Below are positions 7,244-15,923 of a stretch of 64,000 nt of DNA, piece by piece. The stretch lies in assembly GCA_024278955.1 (NCBI GenBank), contig JAJRSE010000033.1:1-64000 (forward strand). The letters are read 5' to 3'. The notes under the pieces are model-generated. The model saw nothing but the letters and a program-made list of their open reading frames with translations, was not told the origin of the DNA and ran no database searches. The position numbers and the translations under genes were made by a program. The stretch comes from Planctomycetota bacterium. GTDB lineage: Bacteria > Planctomycetota > Planctomycetia > Pirellulales > Lacipirellulaceae. Each line of letters begins with the position of its first letter. The first letter of the stretch is position 1.

Positions 7244-9247
7244 CTATGCCAAGCCAAATTTCCGCTTTCTTCCCAGCAACGAACCGCATACGAGTCCACC
7301 AAGCATGAGCAAGGAAGTGGAAGGTTCGGGCACGGCGTCTACGCCGGCAGCTAAACCAGATAGCGGCGCACCGACTGCGCCAAAATACGTTTCCCAGGCG
7401 GCCAAGTCGCCCGCGCTCCCTTGATTGGGCGACTCGCCTTGTTGCCAGCTGAGGAAGTCGAACCCGTCGATACCGGCATCGGCATCGAAATCGCCAGCGA
7501 CACCTCGAGCGCCCATGAAGCTGCCATCCGACGCTCCCAGGCTGATGAGTGTCGAAGTGCTCGGGTCGAGATAGTAGTAAAGCGGGTTCGTAGGGTCGGT
7601 GTTGTCGACAAAGATCGGCACGTTCGTGACGGCCCCTGGAATGGTCGCCCCGGAAGAAATATCCGCGCCGTTGCCTGAGAATGCACTGTTTGTCATCGTT
7701 ACGGTGCCAACCCCGGTCACGTTTCTGAGGCCGATGCCGCCATTGTTCACCACGATATTGTCCAGAAGCACCACGCCCGCGATCGCGTCTTTCCCGAACG
7801 TCACGCCATCATCGGCATTGCCAGCGATCGTGTTGTTTTCGATGAGGATGCTAACGGGCAACGTCTGCGCGGCATCACTGACAGCCATATCAATCCCATC
7901 GCCAGTGTTTCCCACAATAGTACTGTTGCGGACAATCGCGTTCACTATCCTTTGGTCTGGAGAGTTAGGTTCAAAATCGATCCCTGTCTGAGGGGGCGTT
8001 CCATCGGTGTTGATAATCACGGCATTGTCGATCGTCAGATCTTGGGCACTGATCACGGAAATACCATTGCGATAGGCACCATCGATGACGACGTCTTCAA
8101 TGGTCACCGTATCGCTAAATTCACTGTTCATGCCAAATGTCGAGCCCACGTAAATCCCGTCTCCTGCGGCATTATTGATCGTCAACCCGGCGATTTCAAA
8201 ATTAGTGACGCTCGTCAGATCGATTGCATGTCGCCAATCACCGCCTAACGCCGCAGAGTCAATGTTGCCCATGCTGAGCGTTGCGCCGTAACCTTCCAGA
8301 CGCACACCCGTAACTGCTTCAGCTTCAAAAAGACTGTTATTAGCGTTGCCAAATGCTCCTGCTTTGGCCTCAATCACGACTCCCTCCTCGAAGCGAATAG
8401 TTTGATTATCATTTGTCAGGAAGAGTCCCTCGGTAATCCAGTCCATCTCCGCGCCCATGTTGGGAACAAAGACGTCGAGGCCAGTGGCGAGGGCTGCCCG
8501 TAGCTTTTCGGTCGAATCGGCCGCATTGAAAGGGCCACCGTAAATCACGTCAGCCGCATTGATGAAACCTGTCGGGGTGGGTAAGGATGGCAGATCAGGA
8601 ACGGCTTTGTAGGCTACGCCGAAGTACCCCCCATTAGTATAGATCCCCGCTGCGCCTCCTATGGTATCAAATTCATCGATGTTGACGGTGAAACTTGTAG
8701 AGCTGGCCGCAGTCGTACCGAGGGAAGCAAGGCCGACGGCCCACGTAGATCCCCCAGGCGTACCTATCGTTGCTTCGACCTCACTTCGATCGTAGAGCTG
8801 CCTACTGTAGGCAGGGTTGGTGCTGCCATACAGGTTCGCGAGCAAGCCGGCCGCCGTGTCGCTGTCTTGACGGTAGAGGTAGACAACCGAGACATCATAC
8901 GTACTGGGCGCTAGGCCGGAAATTGTTGTTACCAGCTCGGGAGCAGAATTGGAATTTTCAAACAGCCGGTCCGAAGCTCCAGGCACATTTTGATAGCCCG
9001 TATCGAAAGGTGCGCTGCTCAGTCGCTGCTGCCAAGTCGCACTATTGAAAGCAAAATCGGAGAAAAACCCGCCTCCGACGGTCGTGGTGTTCCCAGCCAT
9101 ACCGCCATTAGCAAACGGGTCGGCCTCAACAACGGTGTAATCTCCGAACGTGTAGGTCTGCGCCGCTACGGGACTGCTGCTGAGGACAAGGCCCAGTACT
9201 GACGTGGCGCAGATCGCTGCAAATCTAAGCTTTTTACTCTTGTTCAT
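7244..9247 (-). CDS. Secreted right-handed beta-helix protein with dockerin-like repeat and PEP-CTERM anchor
   Basis: The start is ATG 9247, which gives a clean signal peptide (AAICATSVLGLVLSSSPVAA). The frame is open 450 nt further upstream but that is antisense to the preceding gene. The 667-aa product has an N-terminal beta-sandwich-like part, then a long parallel beta-helix region from about residue 260 (ITNAAGDGIYVG-like rungs such as LTINNAAGDGIYVGS, IENNTIAGNADDGVTF). A dockerin-like DFDADAGIDGFDFLSWQQ follows and a PEP-CTERM tail (VPEPSTSLLMLGGL, GRKRK) ends it. Beta-helix domains often bind or cleave polysaccharide. The start lies 2 nt from the stop of the glycosidase-like gene, which implies co-transcription and a shared role in carbohydrate degradation. 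Confidence 0.85.
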   Translation of the reverse strand: MNKSKKLRFAAICATSVLGLVLSSSPVAAQTYTFGDYTVVEADPFANGGMAGNTTTVGGGFFSDFAFNSATWQQRLSSAPFDTGYQNVPGASDRLFENSNSAPELVTTISGLAPSTYDVSVVYLYRQDSDTAAGLLANLYGSTNPAYSRQLYDRSEVEATIGTPGGSTWAVGLASLGTTAASSTSFTVNIDEFDTIGGAAGIYTNGGYFGVAYKAVPDLPSLPTPTGFINAADVIYGGPFNAADSTEKLRAALATGLDVFVPNMGAEMDWITEGLFLTNDNQTIRFEEGVVIEAKAGAFGNANNSLFEAEAVTGVRLEGYGATLSMGNIDSAALGGDWRHAIDLTSVTNFEIAGLTINNAAGDGIYVGSTFGMNSEFSDTVTIEDVVIDGAYRNGISVISAQDLTIDNAVIINTDGTPPQTGIDFEPNSPDQRIVNAIVRNSTIVGNTGDGIDMAVSDAAQTLPVSILIENNTIAGNADDGVTFGKDAIAGVVLLDNIVVNNGGIGLRNVTGVGTVTMTNSAFSGNGADISSGATIPGAVTNVPIFVDNTDPTNPLYYYLDPSTSTLISLGASDGSFMGARGVAGDFDADAGIDGFDFLSWQQGESPNQGSAGDLAAWETYFGAVGAPLSGLAAGVDAVPEPSTSLLMLGGLVCGSLLGRKRKFGLA

Positions 9248-9249
9248 TG

Positions 9250-10713
9250 TTATTCGCCTTTTCTTTCTGATTGCCACTCGCGTAGCCAGGGGATTGTCGA
9301 GGAGCGAACATTCATCACGTGTCGCGCCGGGCCCAGCCCCAAAACCTGACGTTGTAATCGTTCTCGGGTGGCCCAAAACTCCTCGGCCAGTTCCATTCGT
9401 TCGGGAGTCCACGACGTGTGTTGCATAATTTGGTGGTTCAGGTGGAGCATCTTTTGCTTGAACTCCAGTTGCTGTCGTCGCCAGTTGCCTGTCGGTGTTG
9501 CGGCTGGCGTTGCCGCGAGCAGCGATTGGAGTCTGTTTCCAGAGGCCACGGTGTCCACGTCGTAGGGCATCTCCCACAGGGCGATCCAGCGAGCCCACTC
9601 GTTGGAGACCTCTTCGCTCGTCCCGAAATATCGCTGGGCATATGCCGCTAGAATTTCGTTGGAAGTGGTGTACTGTTGCGAGGCCAAGCCGGCACACAAG
9701 GCCTTGTTGACATCGTCGAACAACCCTTCCGAGTAGGCCATGATACTGGTCACTCCCTGTTTCTTCAGATCTCGAATGGTTTGCTCCATACGTTCCGGGG
9801 CCGCTACCGGGCCGAGGTGTCCATACACATCGCGTGGCCCTGTTTTCCCTGCATAACCGATATGCACGAAGGCGGCGAGTGCGCAGTCCTTGGGAAGCGA
9901 GACTTCGGCCACGGCGGTTTTGTTATAGGGAATGTGCATGTAGATTCGGTCGATCCATCCAGGGGCATGTTCGTCGGCCCATGCGGCAAGCGCTTCGTGT
10001 TCCGACTTCTCCCACCACCAACCGATCATGTGTACTTCCACGCCCGGATGATGTTTTTCGCAGAGCGTGTGAATCTCTTTGCTGAGCTGAGCAAAAGTGA
10101 GAATCCAAGGATCGCATTGTTTGCAGTTACACCCTCCGTAATCGTAAGGGGCGGGGCAGATAGCCGAGAGGCGAACCCCCGATTTCGCTAAATCGGAAAA
10201 CCACCGCTCGTAGTTTTTCAGAATGATCTCGCGCCCCTCGGGAATCGAAGGACATACCAACTGCCCAAACACACTCCCTCCCATTTTTGCCCGAACCTTC
10301 GGGAGGCACTGGTCGAGAAACACATGGTTGGGCGTGAGCACCATATCGCACTTCATCCCGGCTGCTTGAGCCGACAGGAAGTTTTCTTTTTTTCTTTTCC
10401 AGATCGCATTGGCCAGTCGAAAGCCCGAATTGGCAGACGGGTCGGCACAATCGATGGTGTCGAACCAGTCGGCGTAGCGGTTGAACCCCCAATGTTTGGC
10501 CTCGTCGATCATGGCCCGCATTTCGCGCTGGCCCATCACTTCGTAACTGTTCCCAAAATGGCCAGGCGCATAAAGCACGCGATCGGAAATTTGCGGAGCG
10601 TTTGGCTCGGAAGACGTACTTTCCGTACGCACTTCTTCATTCGCCGCTGCGACCGCGGTAGCGAAGGCGAAGACCATCAACACCAGGAGTGGTGCGAGGA
10701 AAAGCGATCTCAT
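9250..10713 (-). CDS. Secreted glycoside-hydrolase-like protein
   Basis: ATG 10713 gives a signal peptide (MRSLFLAPLLVLMVFAFA then TAVAAA). The open frame to 10797 adds an implausible leader. The mature protein of about 460 aa has barrel-like strands (SGVRLSAICPAPYDYGG, HPGVEVHMIGWWW, DRIYMHIPYNK, TSIMAYSEGLFDD). It also has the cysteine pair GGCNCKQCDPW, seen in several uncharacterised glycosidase-like families of planctomycetes. An alpha-helical C-terminal part rich in Trp and Arg follows. I infer a polysaccharide-degrading enzyme of the GH20/DUF4838 type of fold, but no catalytic pair can be named. It is the first gene of the operon with the beta-helix, DUF1559 and lipoprotein genes. Confidence 0.65.
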   Translation of the reverse strand: MRSLFLAPLLVLMVFAFATAVAAANEEVRTESTSSEPNAPQISDRVLYAPGHFGNSYEVMGQREMRAMIDEAKHWGFNRYADWFDTIDCADPSANSGFRLANAIWKRKKENFLSAQAAGMKCDMVLTPNHVFLDQCLPKVRAKMGGSVFGQLVCPSIPEGREIILKNYERWFSDLAKSGVRLSAICPAPYDYGGCNCKQCDPWILTFAQLSKEIHTLCEKHHPGVEVHMIGWWWEKSEHEALAAWADEHAPGWIDRIYMHIPYNKTAVAEVSLPKDCALAAFVHIGYAGKTGPRDVYGHLGPVAAPERMEQTIRDLKKQGVTSIMAYSEGLFDDVNKALCAGLASQQYTTSNEILAAYAQRYFGTSEEVSNEWARWIALWEMPYDVDTVASGNRLQSLLAATPAATPTGNWRRQQLEFKQKMLHLNHQIMQHTSWTPERMELAEEFWATRERLQRQVLGLGPARHVMNVRSSTIPWLREWQSERKGE

Positions 10714-10913
10714 GAAAATGGATCGGCAGCAGGATTTAAGTAACCCAGGCACAGCGTCTGTCCTTGTTTCTAAAGGCCAAAGGGATGCCGAAAACAAAGT
10801 TCGGTTTTCCAGGAACTCGTATTAGGCGAGCGGTGGCAACTGTCTGCCGGGTCAAAAAAAGTGGGTTCTTCAGTGATTTTAGTGACTTCGAAAATGCCAA
10901 ATGCGGCCAACAT

Positions 10914-11098
10914 GCATGCCCTGAAAGGGCATATTACGACAGCCCAGGGCGCGAGCCCTGGGTCGCTTTTCCGCGTTGTGAATCAAACCCTGAAGGGGTG
11001 GCATACCACGGCTGCTCCTATGCCGCCCTTTCAGGGCTTGGTTCCTCTCTCGTGTGTGTCCCAGGGCTCACTCATGCGGAAAGGTTGGTTACAATAGC
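10914..11098. repeat. Complex intergenic repeat with several hairpins
   Basis: The segment holds nested palindromes: ATGCCCT/AGGGCAT with a 3-nt loop (10916-10932), CCCAGGGC-GCGA-GCCCTGGG (10943-10962), and later copies of CCCTGAAGGGG, GCCCTTTCAGGGC and TCCCAGGGCT. One frame is open for 78 codons across it, but that is probably a by-product of the repeat. The composition resembles dispersed intergenic repeats of planctomycetes. It fills most of the 488-bp gap between 10714 and 11201. Confidence 0.65.
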
Positions 11099-11134
11099 CA
11101 AGCACTAAAAGCACTGGAGAACCAAAGAAGTGAG

Positions 11135-11181
11135 AAAAAAATCGATGGTTGGCCCCAGGCAAAACCTGGGGCCAAACCATC
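11135..11181 (-). terminator. Strong rho-independent terminator for the PEP-CTERM gene
   Basis: On the minus strand GATGGTT(T)GGCCCCAGG pairs with CCTGGGGCCAACCATC around a 5-nt loop and is followed by GA and seven Ts. The stem has 16 pairs with one bulge. It lies 20 nt past the stop of the gene ending at 11202. Confidence 0.85.
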
Positions 11182-11201
11182 AATTACTGCATTCAAAACG
11201 C

Positions 11202-11852
11202 TTAGCGCTGGCGTCGGCGTCTTACGACACCCATCCCTAAAACGCCAAGGCCGACCAACAACATCGAACTCGGTTCGGGAATCTGGGTTACGCTAAGCGT
11301 CACGTCGTCGACCCAGAGTAGCCGTGTTAACGGCGCAAGATCAGGTGCGGAAAAAAACACGTAGACATCGGTCCCTCCGGCGACGCCTGTTGCGGTAACA
11401 GACTGCACGTCCCAACTCCCAACCGGGGGTGTTAGGCCGGTCGACTCCGCCAGTGGAACGAGGCCATCCGCGTCGCTATAAAGGCCGAAAGAGTACGTTA
11501 AACCAGTTTCGAAACCGGTTCTCGCAGAAAAGCCCGCCGACAACGTGATGTCGCTCGCCGGCCCCGCATCTGTGGCTCCCACCAACTGGGAAATCCTACC
11601 GCCTCCATTAGCATTCACCTGAATATACTGACCGCCATCGAGGGCAGCCAGTGTACCGCCAAACGTGGCTGCGGTGGCTATGAACGCGGACGGGCCAGGA
11701 CCAGAAGCAGTCCAATTGCCTGCCGTATTCCCCTGCGTTATTTCAGTGGTCCCCACGGGAAGCTCAAAACTCCCGTTCTGTAGCACCAGCGCCGCCGATG
11801 CCTGCGTTGCTGCGAACATCACGATCGCAGATGTTAGTAAGACAATTCTCAT
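11202..11852 (-). CDS. PEP-CTERM sorting-domain protein
   Basis: The start is ATG 11852, with GGGAG 7 nt upstream. A start 24 nt earlier would place that site inside the gene. The 216-aa protein has a signal peptide (IVLLTSAIVMFAATQASA), a beta-sandwich body beginning ALVLQNGSFELPVG (the N-G-S-F-E pattern common in carbohydrate-binding-like PEP-CTERM proteins) and a canonical tail IPEPSSMLLVGLGVLG ending RRRRQR. It is predicted to be exported and processed by exosortase. It stands alone, with a strong terminator behind it and the divergent xylR in front. Confidence 0.85.
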   Translation of the reverse strand: MRIVLLTSAIVMFAATQASAALVLQNGSFELPVGTTEITQGNTAGNWTASGPGPSAFIATAATFGGTLAALDGGQYIQVNANGGGRISQLVGATDAGPASDITLSAGFSARTGFETGLTYSFGLYSDADGLVPLAESTGLTPPVGSWDVQSVTATGVAGGTDVYVFFSAPDLAPLTRLLWVDDVTLSVTQIPEPSSMLLVGLGVLGMGVVRRRRQR

Positions 11853-12472
11853 TTCATTTCTCCCTTTAGGTTTCAAAACAGATGAGTTTCAGTACACAAG
11901 CTTCTTCTCTCTTGTGGCGGATGACGCAAAGTGCCACCCGCTTCCGTCGGTAGTGCAAGTATCTCTGATGCAGCAGCACTCCTTTCCCAAAAGCCGTTCT
12001 CAAAAAGACGGCACAATCATGTTAGTGCGAACCTCACAAGAGGCACTGCCAATTCGCCTGTTTCAGAAATCGCACCTCACCACCCCTCATTATGTTGCCC
12101 TCGTAGGGGAAATCTAAAAAAATTAGTTGCAATATTCCCCAGAAGCGTTTCGTATTTCCCCGGCCAGGTTGTTTTAACGCGATCTTTAGCTTGGTCGGCA
12201 GGGGTAGAGCACTTAGCTAAGAGGAAGCAGGCCTCCGTTTCGCACAGCCTCCCTAACGGATTGCATTCTAAACCAGTTATGCAAAACTCGGCGCGAGAAA
12301 GCTTTGTAAGATGGCCCAAAAGATTTATGAGGATACACAACGGCAAACATCTTTGTTGACAGAAGCTGGTGTCTTGGGAAGATGTCGTGCGGGGGTTTCT
12401 TCCTCTAGGAGTTCGTTGTTAGGATCGGTAGTTTTTCATTCACCACTCGCCGAGACATGGGAACCAACGCGG
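11853..12472. other. Divergent intergenic region without a convincing gene
   Basis: These 620 bp separate the PEP-CTERM gene from xylR. Open frames on both strands are short and lack ribosome binding sites. Promoters for both genes must lie here, but I cannot place them. Confidence 0.5.
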
Positions 12473-13636
12473 ATGTCTAAATTGCGACGAGTCGTGTTGA
12501 TCGTCGACACGGCAAGACATTACCATCGAAAAATCGTCGTGGGCGTTGCTTCTTACTTGCACGCCATGGACGGCTGGAGTCTCTATGTCGAAGAAGATCC
12601 GCATGAGAGGCTGCCCGACTTTCGTGATTGTCGAGCCGATGGCGTGATCTCCACGTTCCACGATCAGAAGATCTCGGCAACGGTTAGTCGGCTGAAGATT
12701 CCAGTCGTAGGAATCGAAGGAGACTACGGCTGGCGCGACGAGGAGTCTCGCATTCCTTATTTTGCCACCGACAACGGGGCAATTGGCCGTATGGGTGCCC
12801 AAGACCTGATCGAGCGAGGGTTTCGCCAACTTGCTTTCTGCGGGATCCCCTCGAAACGAACGACCGGCTGGTCGCACGAGCGAGCATCCGCATTTGAGCA
12901 AGCCGCCCGCGAAGCCGAGATTCCTTGCTCTTCGTTCATAGGCCGGTACTCGACCGCTCGGGAATGGTCGGAGGTGCAGCGGGAGCTGACCAAGTGGCTT
13001 GCAACGCTCGAGAAGCCGGTCGGTCTGATGGCTTGCAATGATATTCGCGCTCGGCACGTGCTTGAAGCCTGCCGAGAACTCGGCGTTCGAGTGCCAGAAG
13101 ATGTAAGCGTGATTGGCGTGGACAACGACGAAATGATGTGCGAGTTGACCACGCCGTCGCTGAGCAGCGTCGAACAGGGAACCAGAAACCTCGGTTATCG
13201 GGCCGCCGAGCTTCTGGATCGAATGATGGCTGGTGAGAAGCCGGTACAAATTCGTTTTCTTGTGGAGCCGGAAGGAGTGGTCACGCGCCGTTCGAGCGAT
13301 ATTTTGGCAATCGCGGATGATGATGTGAAAGTGGCGGTGCAATACATCCAAGAAAAAGCCTGTGATGGCATCAGTGTTCCTGATGTCGTTGCGTCGGTCG
13401 ACGTCTCCCGATCGACACTGGAGGTGAAATTCAAGGACGTGATGCAGCGAACGATTCGCGAAGAAATCCAGCGGGTGCAACTTCAACGGGCGATGCAACT
13501 GGCGGCGACGACGGACCTGCCACTCAAACAGGTCGCTGCACAAGCCGGTTTTAGTTCAGTGCAGTACATGACGACCGTGTTCCACAAGTCGACCGGAGAG
13601 ACGCCCCGAGAGTATCGCCGCCGGTCACGCACGTAG
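12473..13636 (+). CDS. xylR: XylR-type transcriptional activator (LacI-like sensor plus AraC HTH)
   Basis: The start at ATG 12473 gives 387 aa, close to the length of E. coli XylR; the frame is open to 12311 but that part is not protein-like. Residues 1-270 form a periplasmic-binding-protein-like sugar sensor (RRVVLIVDTARHYHRKIVVG, GLMACNDIRARHVLEACREL, VPEDVSVIGVDNDEMMCELT). The C-terminal 100 residues are an AraC-type double HTH (LPLKQVAAQAGFSSVQYMTT, HKSTGETPREYRR). Planctomycetes have many paralogues, so xylose as the ligand is not assured. The next gene downstream encodes a sugar-acid kinase, a possible target. Confidence 0.85.
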   Translation: MSKLRRVVLIVDTARHYHRKIVVGVASYLHAMDGWSLYVEEDPHERLPDFRDCRADGVISTFHDQKISATVSRLKIPVVGIEGDYGWRDEESRIPYFATDNGAIGRMGAQDLIERGFRQLAFCGIPSKRTTGWSHERASAFEQAAREAEIPCSSFIGRYSTAREWSEVQRELTKWLATLEKPVGLMACNDIRARHVLEACRELGVRVPEDVSVIGVDNDEMMCELTTPSLSSVEQGTRNLGYRAAELLDRMMAGEKPVQIRFLVEPEGVVTRRSSDILAIADDDVKVAVQYIQEKACDGISVPDVVASVDVSRSTLEVKFKDVMQRTIREEIQRVQLQRAMQLAATTDLPLKQVAAQAGFSSVQYMTTVFHKSTGETPREYRRRSRT

Positions 13637-13711
13637 CTTTGATGGAACCTTCAGTTATCTTTCGCAAGAAGGACGCGGAGCAGCACCGATTAGAGCACTT
13701 CCTTAAAAAAC

Positions 13712-13787
13712 GTAGCCACCGAGCACGCAGAGGAAATATGGAAGTGAACCACCTTCTCTCGGTGTTTTCTGGGAACTCTGCGGCTAC
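13712..13787. repeat. Imperfect inverted repeat (GTAGCC ends)
   Basis: The segment starts GTAGCCACCGAG and ends AACTCTGCGGCTAC, giving imperfect inverted ends. The right end (GGGAACTCTGCGGCTAC, 13771-13787) recurs with one change at 61985-62001 and in part at 17213-17226. It lies in the 280-bp gap before the kinase gene; an open frame of 93 codons across it lacks protein-like composition. Confidence 0.55.
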
Positions 13788-13807
13788 TATTTTCTTCAAT
13801 TACGCGA

Positions 13808-14034
13808 CTTGGCAGATCGTTCTGCCTCTCTCAATCGGCAACTTCCCAACGGGCTCAAAAAACCCTAAGATGAGTGGTTCCAAAAAACCGTGCCACTCCA
13901 AGGGAAAGCAGCTGATATGAGTTTGAAAGTAAGATCCGCCGACGAGTGTGAATTCGATTTAGTTTCCCTTGGCGAGTGCATGTTGCGGCTTTCGCCCACA
14001 GGCCATGGACGAATCGAATTTGCTCCTTCTTTAG
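13808..14034 (+). repeat. Source copy of a 227-bp duplication (kinase 5' end)
   Basis: These 227 bp (109 bp of leader plus the first 118 bp of the kinase gene) recur at 56017-56243 with about 8 substitutions and no length change. The copy here is continuous with the full gene and so is taken as the source. Confidence 0.9.
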
Positions 14035-15002
14035 AAGTTTGGGTGGGTGGCGGTGAATACAACGTGGCCTACGCGCTTTCCCGTTTAGGGCTCCGAACCG
14101 GCTGGGTTGGGGGACTCAACACCTCGCCCATGGGTCGGATGATTGCCAATCATGCTCGATCGGCTGGCGTCGATATCTCTCATGCGATCACCCGCGATTA
14201 CGACGGGCTCGGCGCCGTTGATCGAATCGGTCTGAACTTCACCGAGGTCGGCACCTCGAAACGCGGCTCAACCACGCTCTACGACCGAGGGCATTCCGCC
14301 ACCGCTGGCATCAAGCCCGGCGAAATCGATTGGCACACTCTGTTCAGCAAACGGGGGGTGCGCTGGCTCCACACCGGCGGCATCTTCGCCGCGCTCTCCG
14401 AAAACACCCGTGCCGTTGCTGCCGAGGCGGTCAAAGCGGCGCACGAAGCGGGCACGATTGTCAGCTACGATCTGAATTTCCGCTCCAAGCTTTGGACTTC
14501 CGAAGAAGCGATTGCCACCACAAAGCCGCTCGTTCCGTTCATCGATTGTCTGATCGGTAACGAAGAAGATTTCCAGCAAGTGCTCGGCTACGAAGTCGAA
14601 GGAGTGGATGTCGAAAAGGGCGAGATCGACAACAACGCTTTCCGCGCGATGGTCAATCGCGTGGTGAAAGACCATTCCAACATCCAAGTCGTCGGCACCA
14701 CGCTTCGAGGCGTCAAAACGGCTTTGGTAAACGACTGGTCGGCCATTATGTGGCACGACGGCACCTTCTACGATGGGCCATCTTACCCCAACCTAGAAAT
14801 CGAAGACCGCGTTGGCGGCGGCGACGGTTTTGCTTCCGGCTTTACCTATGGCTTCCTCGCCGGCATGGAACCGCAGCAATGTGTCAACCTGGGCGTCGCC
14901 CACGGGGCCATGTTGATGAGCACCCGCGGCGACACGAGCCAAATCACCCTTGAAGAGCTACAGCATGTAGCCGGCGGCGGCTCGGCCCGTATCATTCGTT
15001 GA
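13917..15002 (+). CDS. kdgK: PfkB-family sugar kinase, probable 2-keto-3-deoxygluconate kinase
   Basis: ATG 13917 follows AAGGGAAAG. The 361-aa protein has the PfkB signatures: an N-terminal LVSLGECMLRLSP, a glycine-rich GGGEYNVAYALSRLG, and the C-terminal anion-hole motif VGGGDGFASGFTYG. The catalytic Asp is present, although the usual G-A-G-D reads G-G-G-D. KDG kinase phosphorylates 2-keto-3-deoxygluconate in hexuronate and pectin/alginate breakdown. The assignment within PfkB rests on general similarity (GECMLRLSP start, length), so another sugar acid or fructose is possible. It lies 280 bp downstream of xylR on the same strand. Its 5' end was copied to 56.0 kb. Confidence 0.7.
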   Translation: MSLKVRSADECEFDLVSLGECMLRLSPTGHGRIEFAPSLEVWVGGGEYNVAYALSRLGLRTGWVGGLNTSPMGRMIANHARSAGVDISHAITRDYDGLGAVDRIGLNFTEVGTSKRGSTTLYDRGHSATAGIKPGEIDWHTLFSKRGVRWLHTGGIFAALSENTRAVAAEAVKAAHEAGTIVSYDLNFRSKLWTSEEAIATTKPLVPFIDCLIGNEEDFQQVLGYEVEGVDVEKGEIDNNAFRAMVNRVVKDHSNIQVVGTTLRGVKTALVNDWSAIMWHDGTFYDGPSYPNLEIEDRVGGGDGFASGFTYGFLAGMEPQQCVNLGVAHGAMLMSTRGDTSQITLEELQHVAGGGSARIIR

Positions 15003-15065
15003 TCGTACTTCATTGTGAGCGACCGATTCGCAAAGCTAAAAAACGGTTTCACGGGTGCCACGGGA

Positions 15066-15485
15066 TTACCCCGCATCGGTATCCCAAGGATTAACCATAG
15101 GGATACCACACCCCTCGAAATCGTTCGTATTGCGTGTTGCGATCGCTAGGTGATGTTGTTTCGCAGTGGCAGCGATTAGGCTGTCTTTTATCGGCATCGC
15201 CTTGCCGTTGCGTTTCAATTGGGCTAGCAATTGTGCCCAAGCCTCGGCTGTCGCAGAGTCGAAATCTAATACCGGAAACCGAGGGACCCCTGCAGCAAAC
15301 CACTTGAGAAGTCGTGCCCGTTTCTGTCCGTCGGGAAGAAGCAGAATTCCATATTGCAGTTCGCCCAGAACGATTGGGCTGAGGATTAACTCCGACTCGT
15401 GGCTTTTGAGCCACCTGATCACCGCAGAGGACGGCTGCAACTTTGTCGGTTCGCTCATCACATTCGTATCGACGAGATACTTCAT
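15066..15485 (-). CDS. vapC: VapC-type PIN-domain toxin
   Basis: The protein (139 aa) begins MKYLVDTNVMSE and has the acidic residues of a PIN nuclease: the first Asp, Glu in VLGELQYG, Asp in PIKDSLIAATA and the final Asn/Asp pair (RNTNDF). VapC toxins are Mg-dependent RNases that cleave tRNA or rRNA. The ATG at 15485 shares its A with the stop codon (TGATG) of the antitoxin gene, which indicates translational coupling. An in-frame TTG one codon earlier is less likely. Confidence 0.9.
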   Translation of the reverse strand: MKYLVDTNVMSEPTKLQPSSAVIRWLKSHESELILSPIVLGELQYGILLLPDGQKRARLLKWFAAGVPRFPVLDFDSATAEAWAQLLAQLKRNGKAMPIKDSLIAATAKQHHLAIATRNTNDFEGCGIPMVNPWDTDAG

Positions 15486-15748
15486 CAAGGGTCCGCTTCA
15501 TCAAGGGGCACTGCCGTCGAGAGGGAATCGGTCGACTCCGAGGCGATCGGCTCAAACCAGCCCGTCTCGGGGCAACCCAATAACCAATCCACTAGCCCGC
15601 GAGAATGTTTGCTGGGCAACGCCTTGAGCAGATATTCGCCCGTCTCGATTCGCTCTACGGTAAACTCTTGCCCAGGCAGGATATGATCCTGATCGCGCAG
15701 CTCAACCGGCAAAACAATCTGCCCTTTAGATGATACCGTGGTCTTCAT
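15485..15748 (-). CDS. vapB: VapB-type AbrB/SpoVT antitoxin
   Basis: The 87-aa protein starts with the swapped-hairpin AbrB motif MKTTVSSKGQIVLPVELRD followed by LLPGQEF-like sequence (ILPGQEFTVERI). The C-terminal half (SRGLVDWLLGCPETGWFEP) should wrap around the toxin. It neutralises VapC and represses the operon. The perfect palindrome just upstream of its start is a candidate operator. Confidence 0.88.
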   Translation of the reverse strand: MKTTVSSKGQIVLPVELRDQDHILPGQEFTVERIETGEYLLKALPSKHSRGLVDWLLGCPETGWFEPIASESTDSLSTAVPLDEADP

Positions 15749-15753
15749 ACCTA

Positions 15754-15770
15754 GTAAGATAGCGTCTTAC
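15754..15770. promoter_or_regulatory. Candidate VapB operator palindrome
   Basis: GTAAGA-TAGCG-TCTTAC is a perfect 6-bp inverted repeat 6 nt upstream of the vapB start. AbrB-type antitoxins bind such sites to autoregulate. The assignment is positional. Confidence 0.5.
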
Positions 15771-15923
15771 CATCCGTAAGTCAACTCAAAATACTCCTAT
15801 TTGTAGCCAAGGCTAAGGGAATCTTCGCTAATCTTTCTCCCCCTCGCCGTTCTGCGCCCTAGGGTTGCTACAGACACTCTTCTCTTCAATCCATTCGGAA
15901 CCTATCTCATAGGAATTTTCGCC

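Noticed and set aside
9248-9697. 450-nt N-terminal extension of the beta-helix PEP-CTERM gene
   Set aside because: It overlaps the glycosidase-like gene antiparallel in content, and a clean signal peptide starts at 9247.
10861-11097. 78-codon frame
   Set aside because: It is made of palindromic intergenic repeat units.
12440-13543. 367-codon minus-strand frame
   Set aside because: It is antisense to xylR, which has full domain support; the frame is a shadow of codon bias.
13639-13920. 93-codon frame between xylR and the kinase
   Set aside because: It crosses an inverted repeat and the duplicated leader; no start signal.
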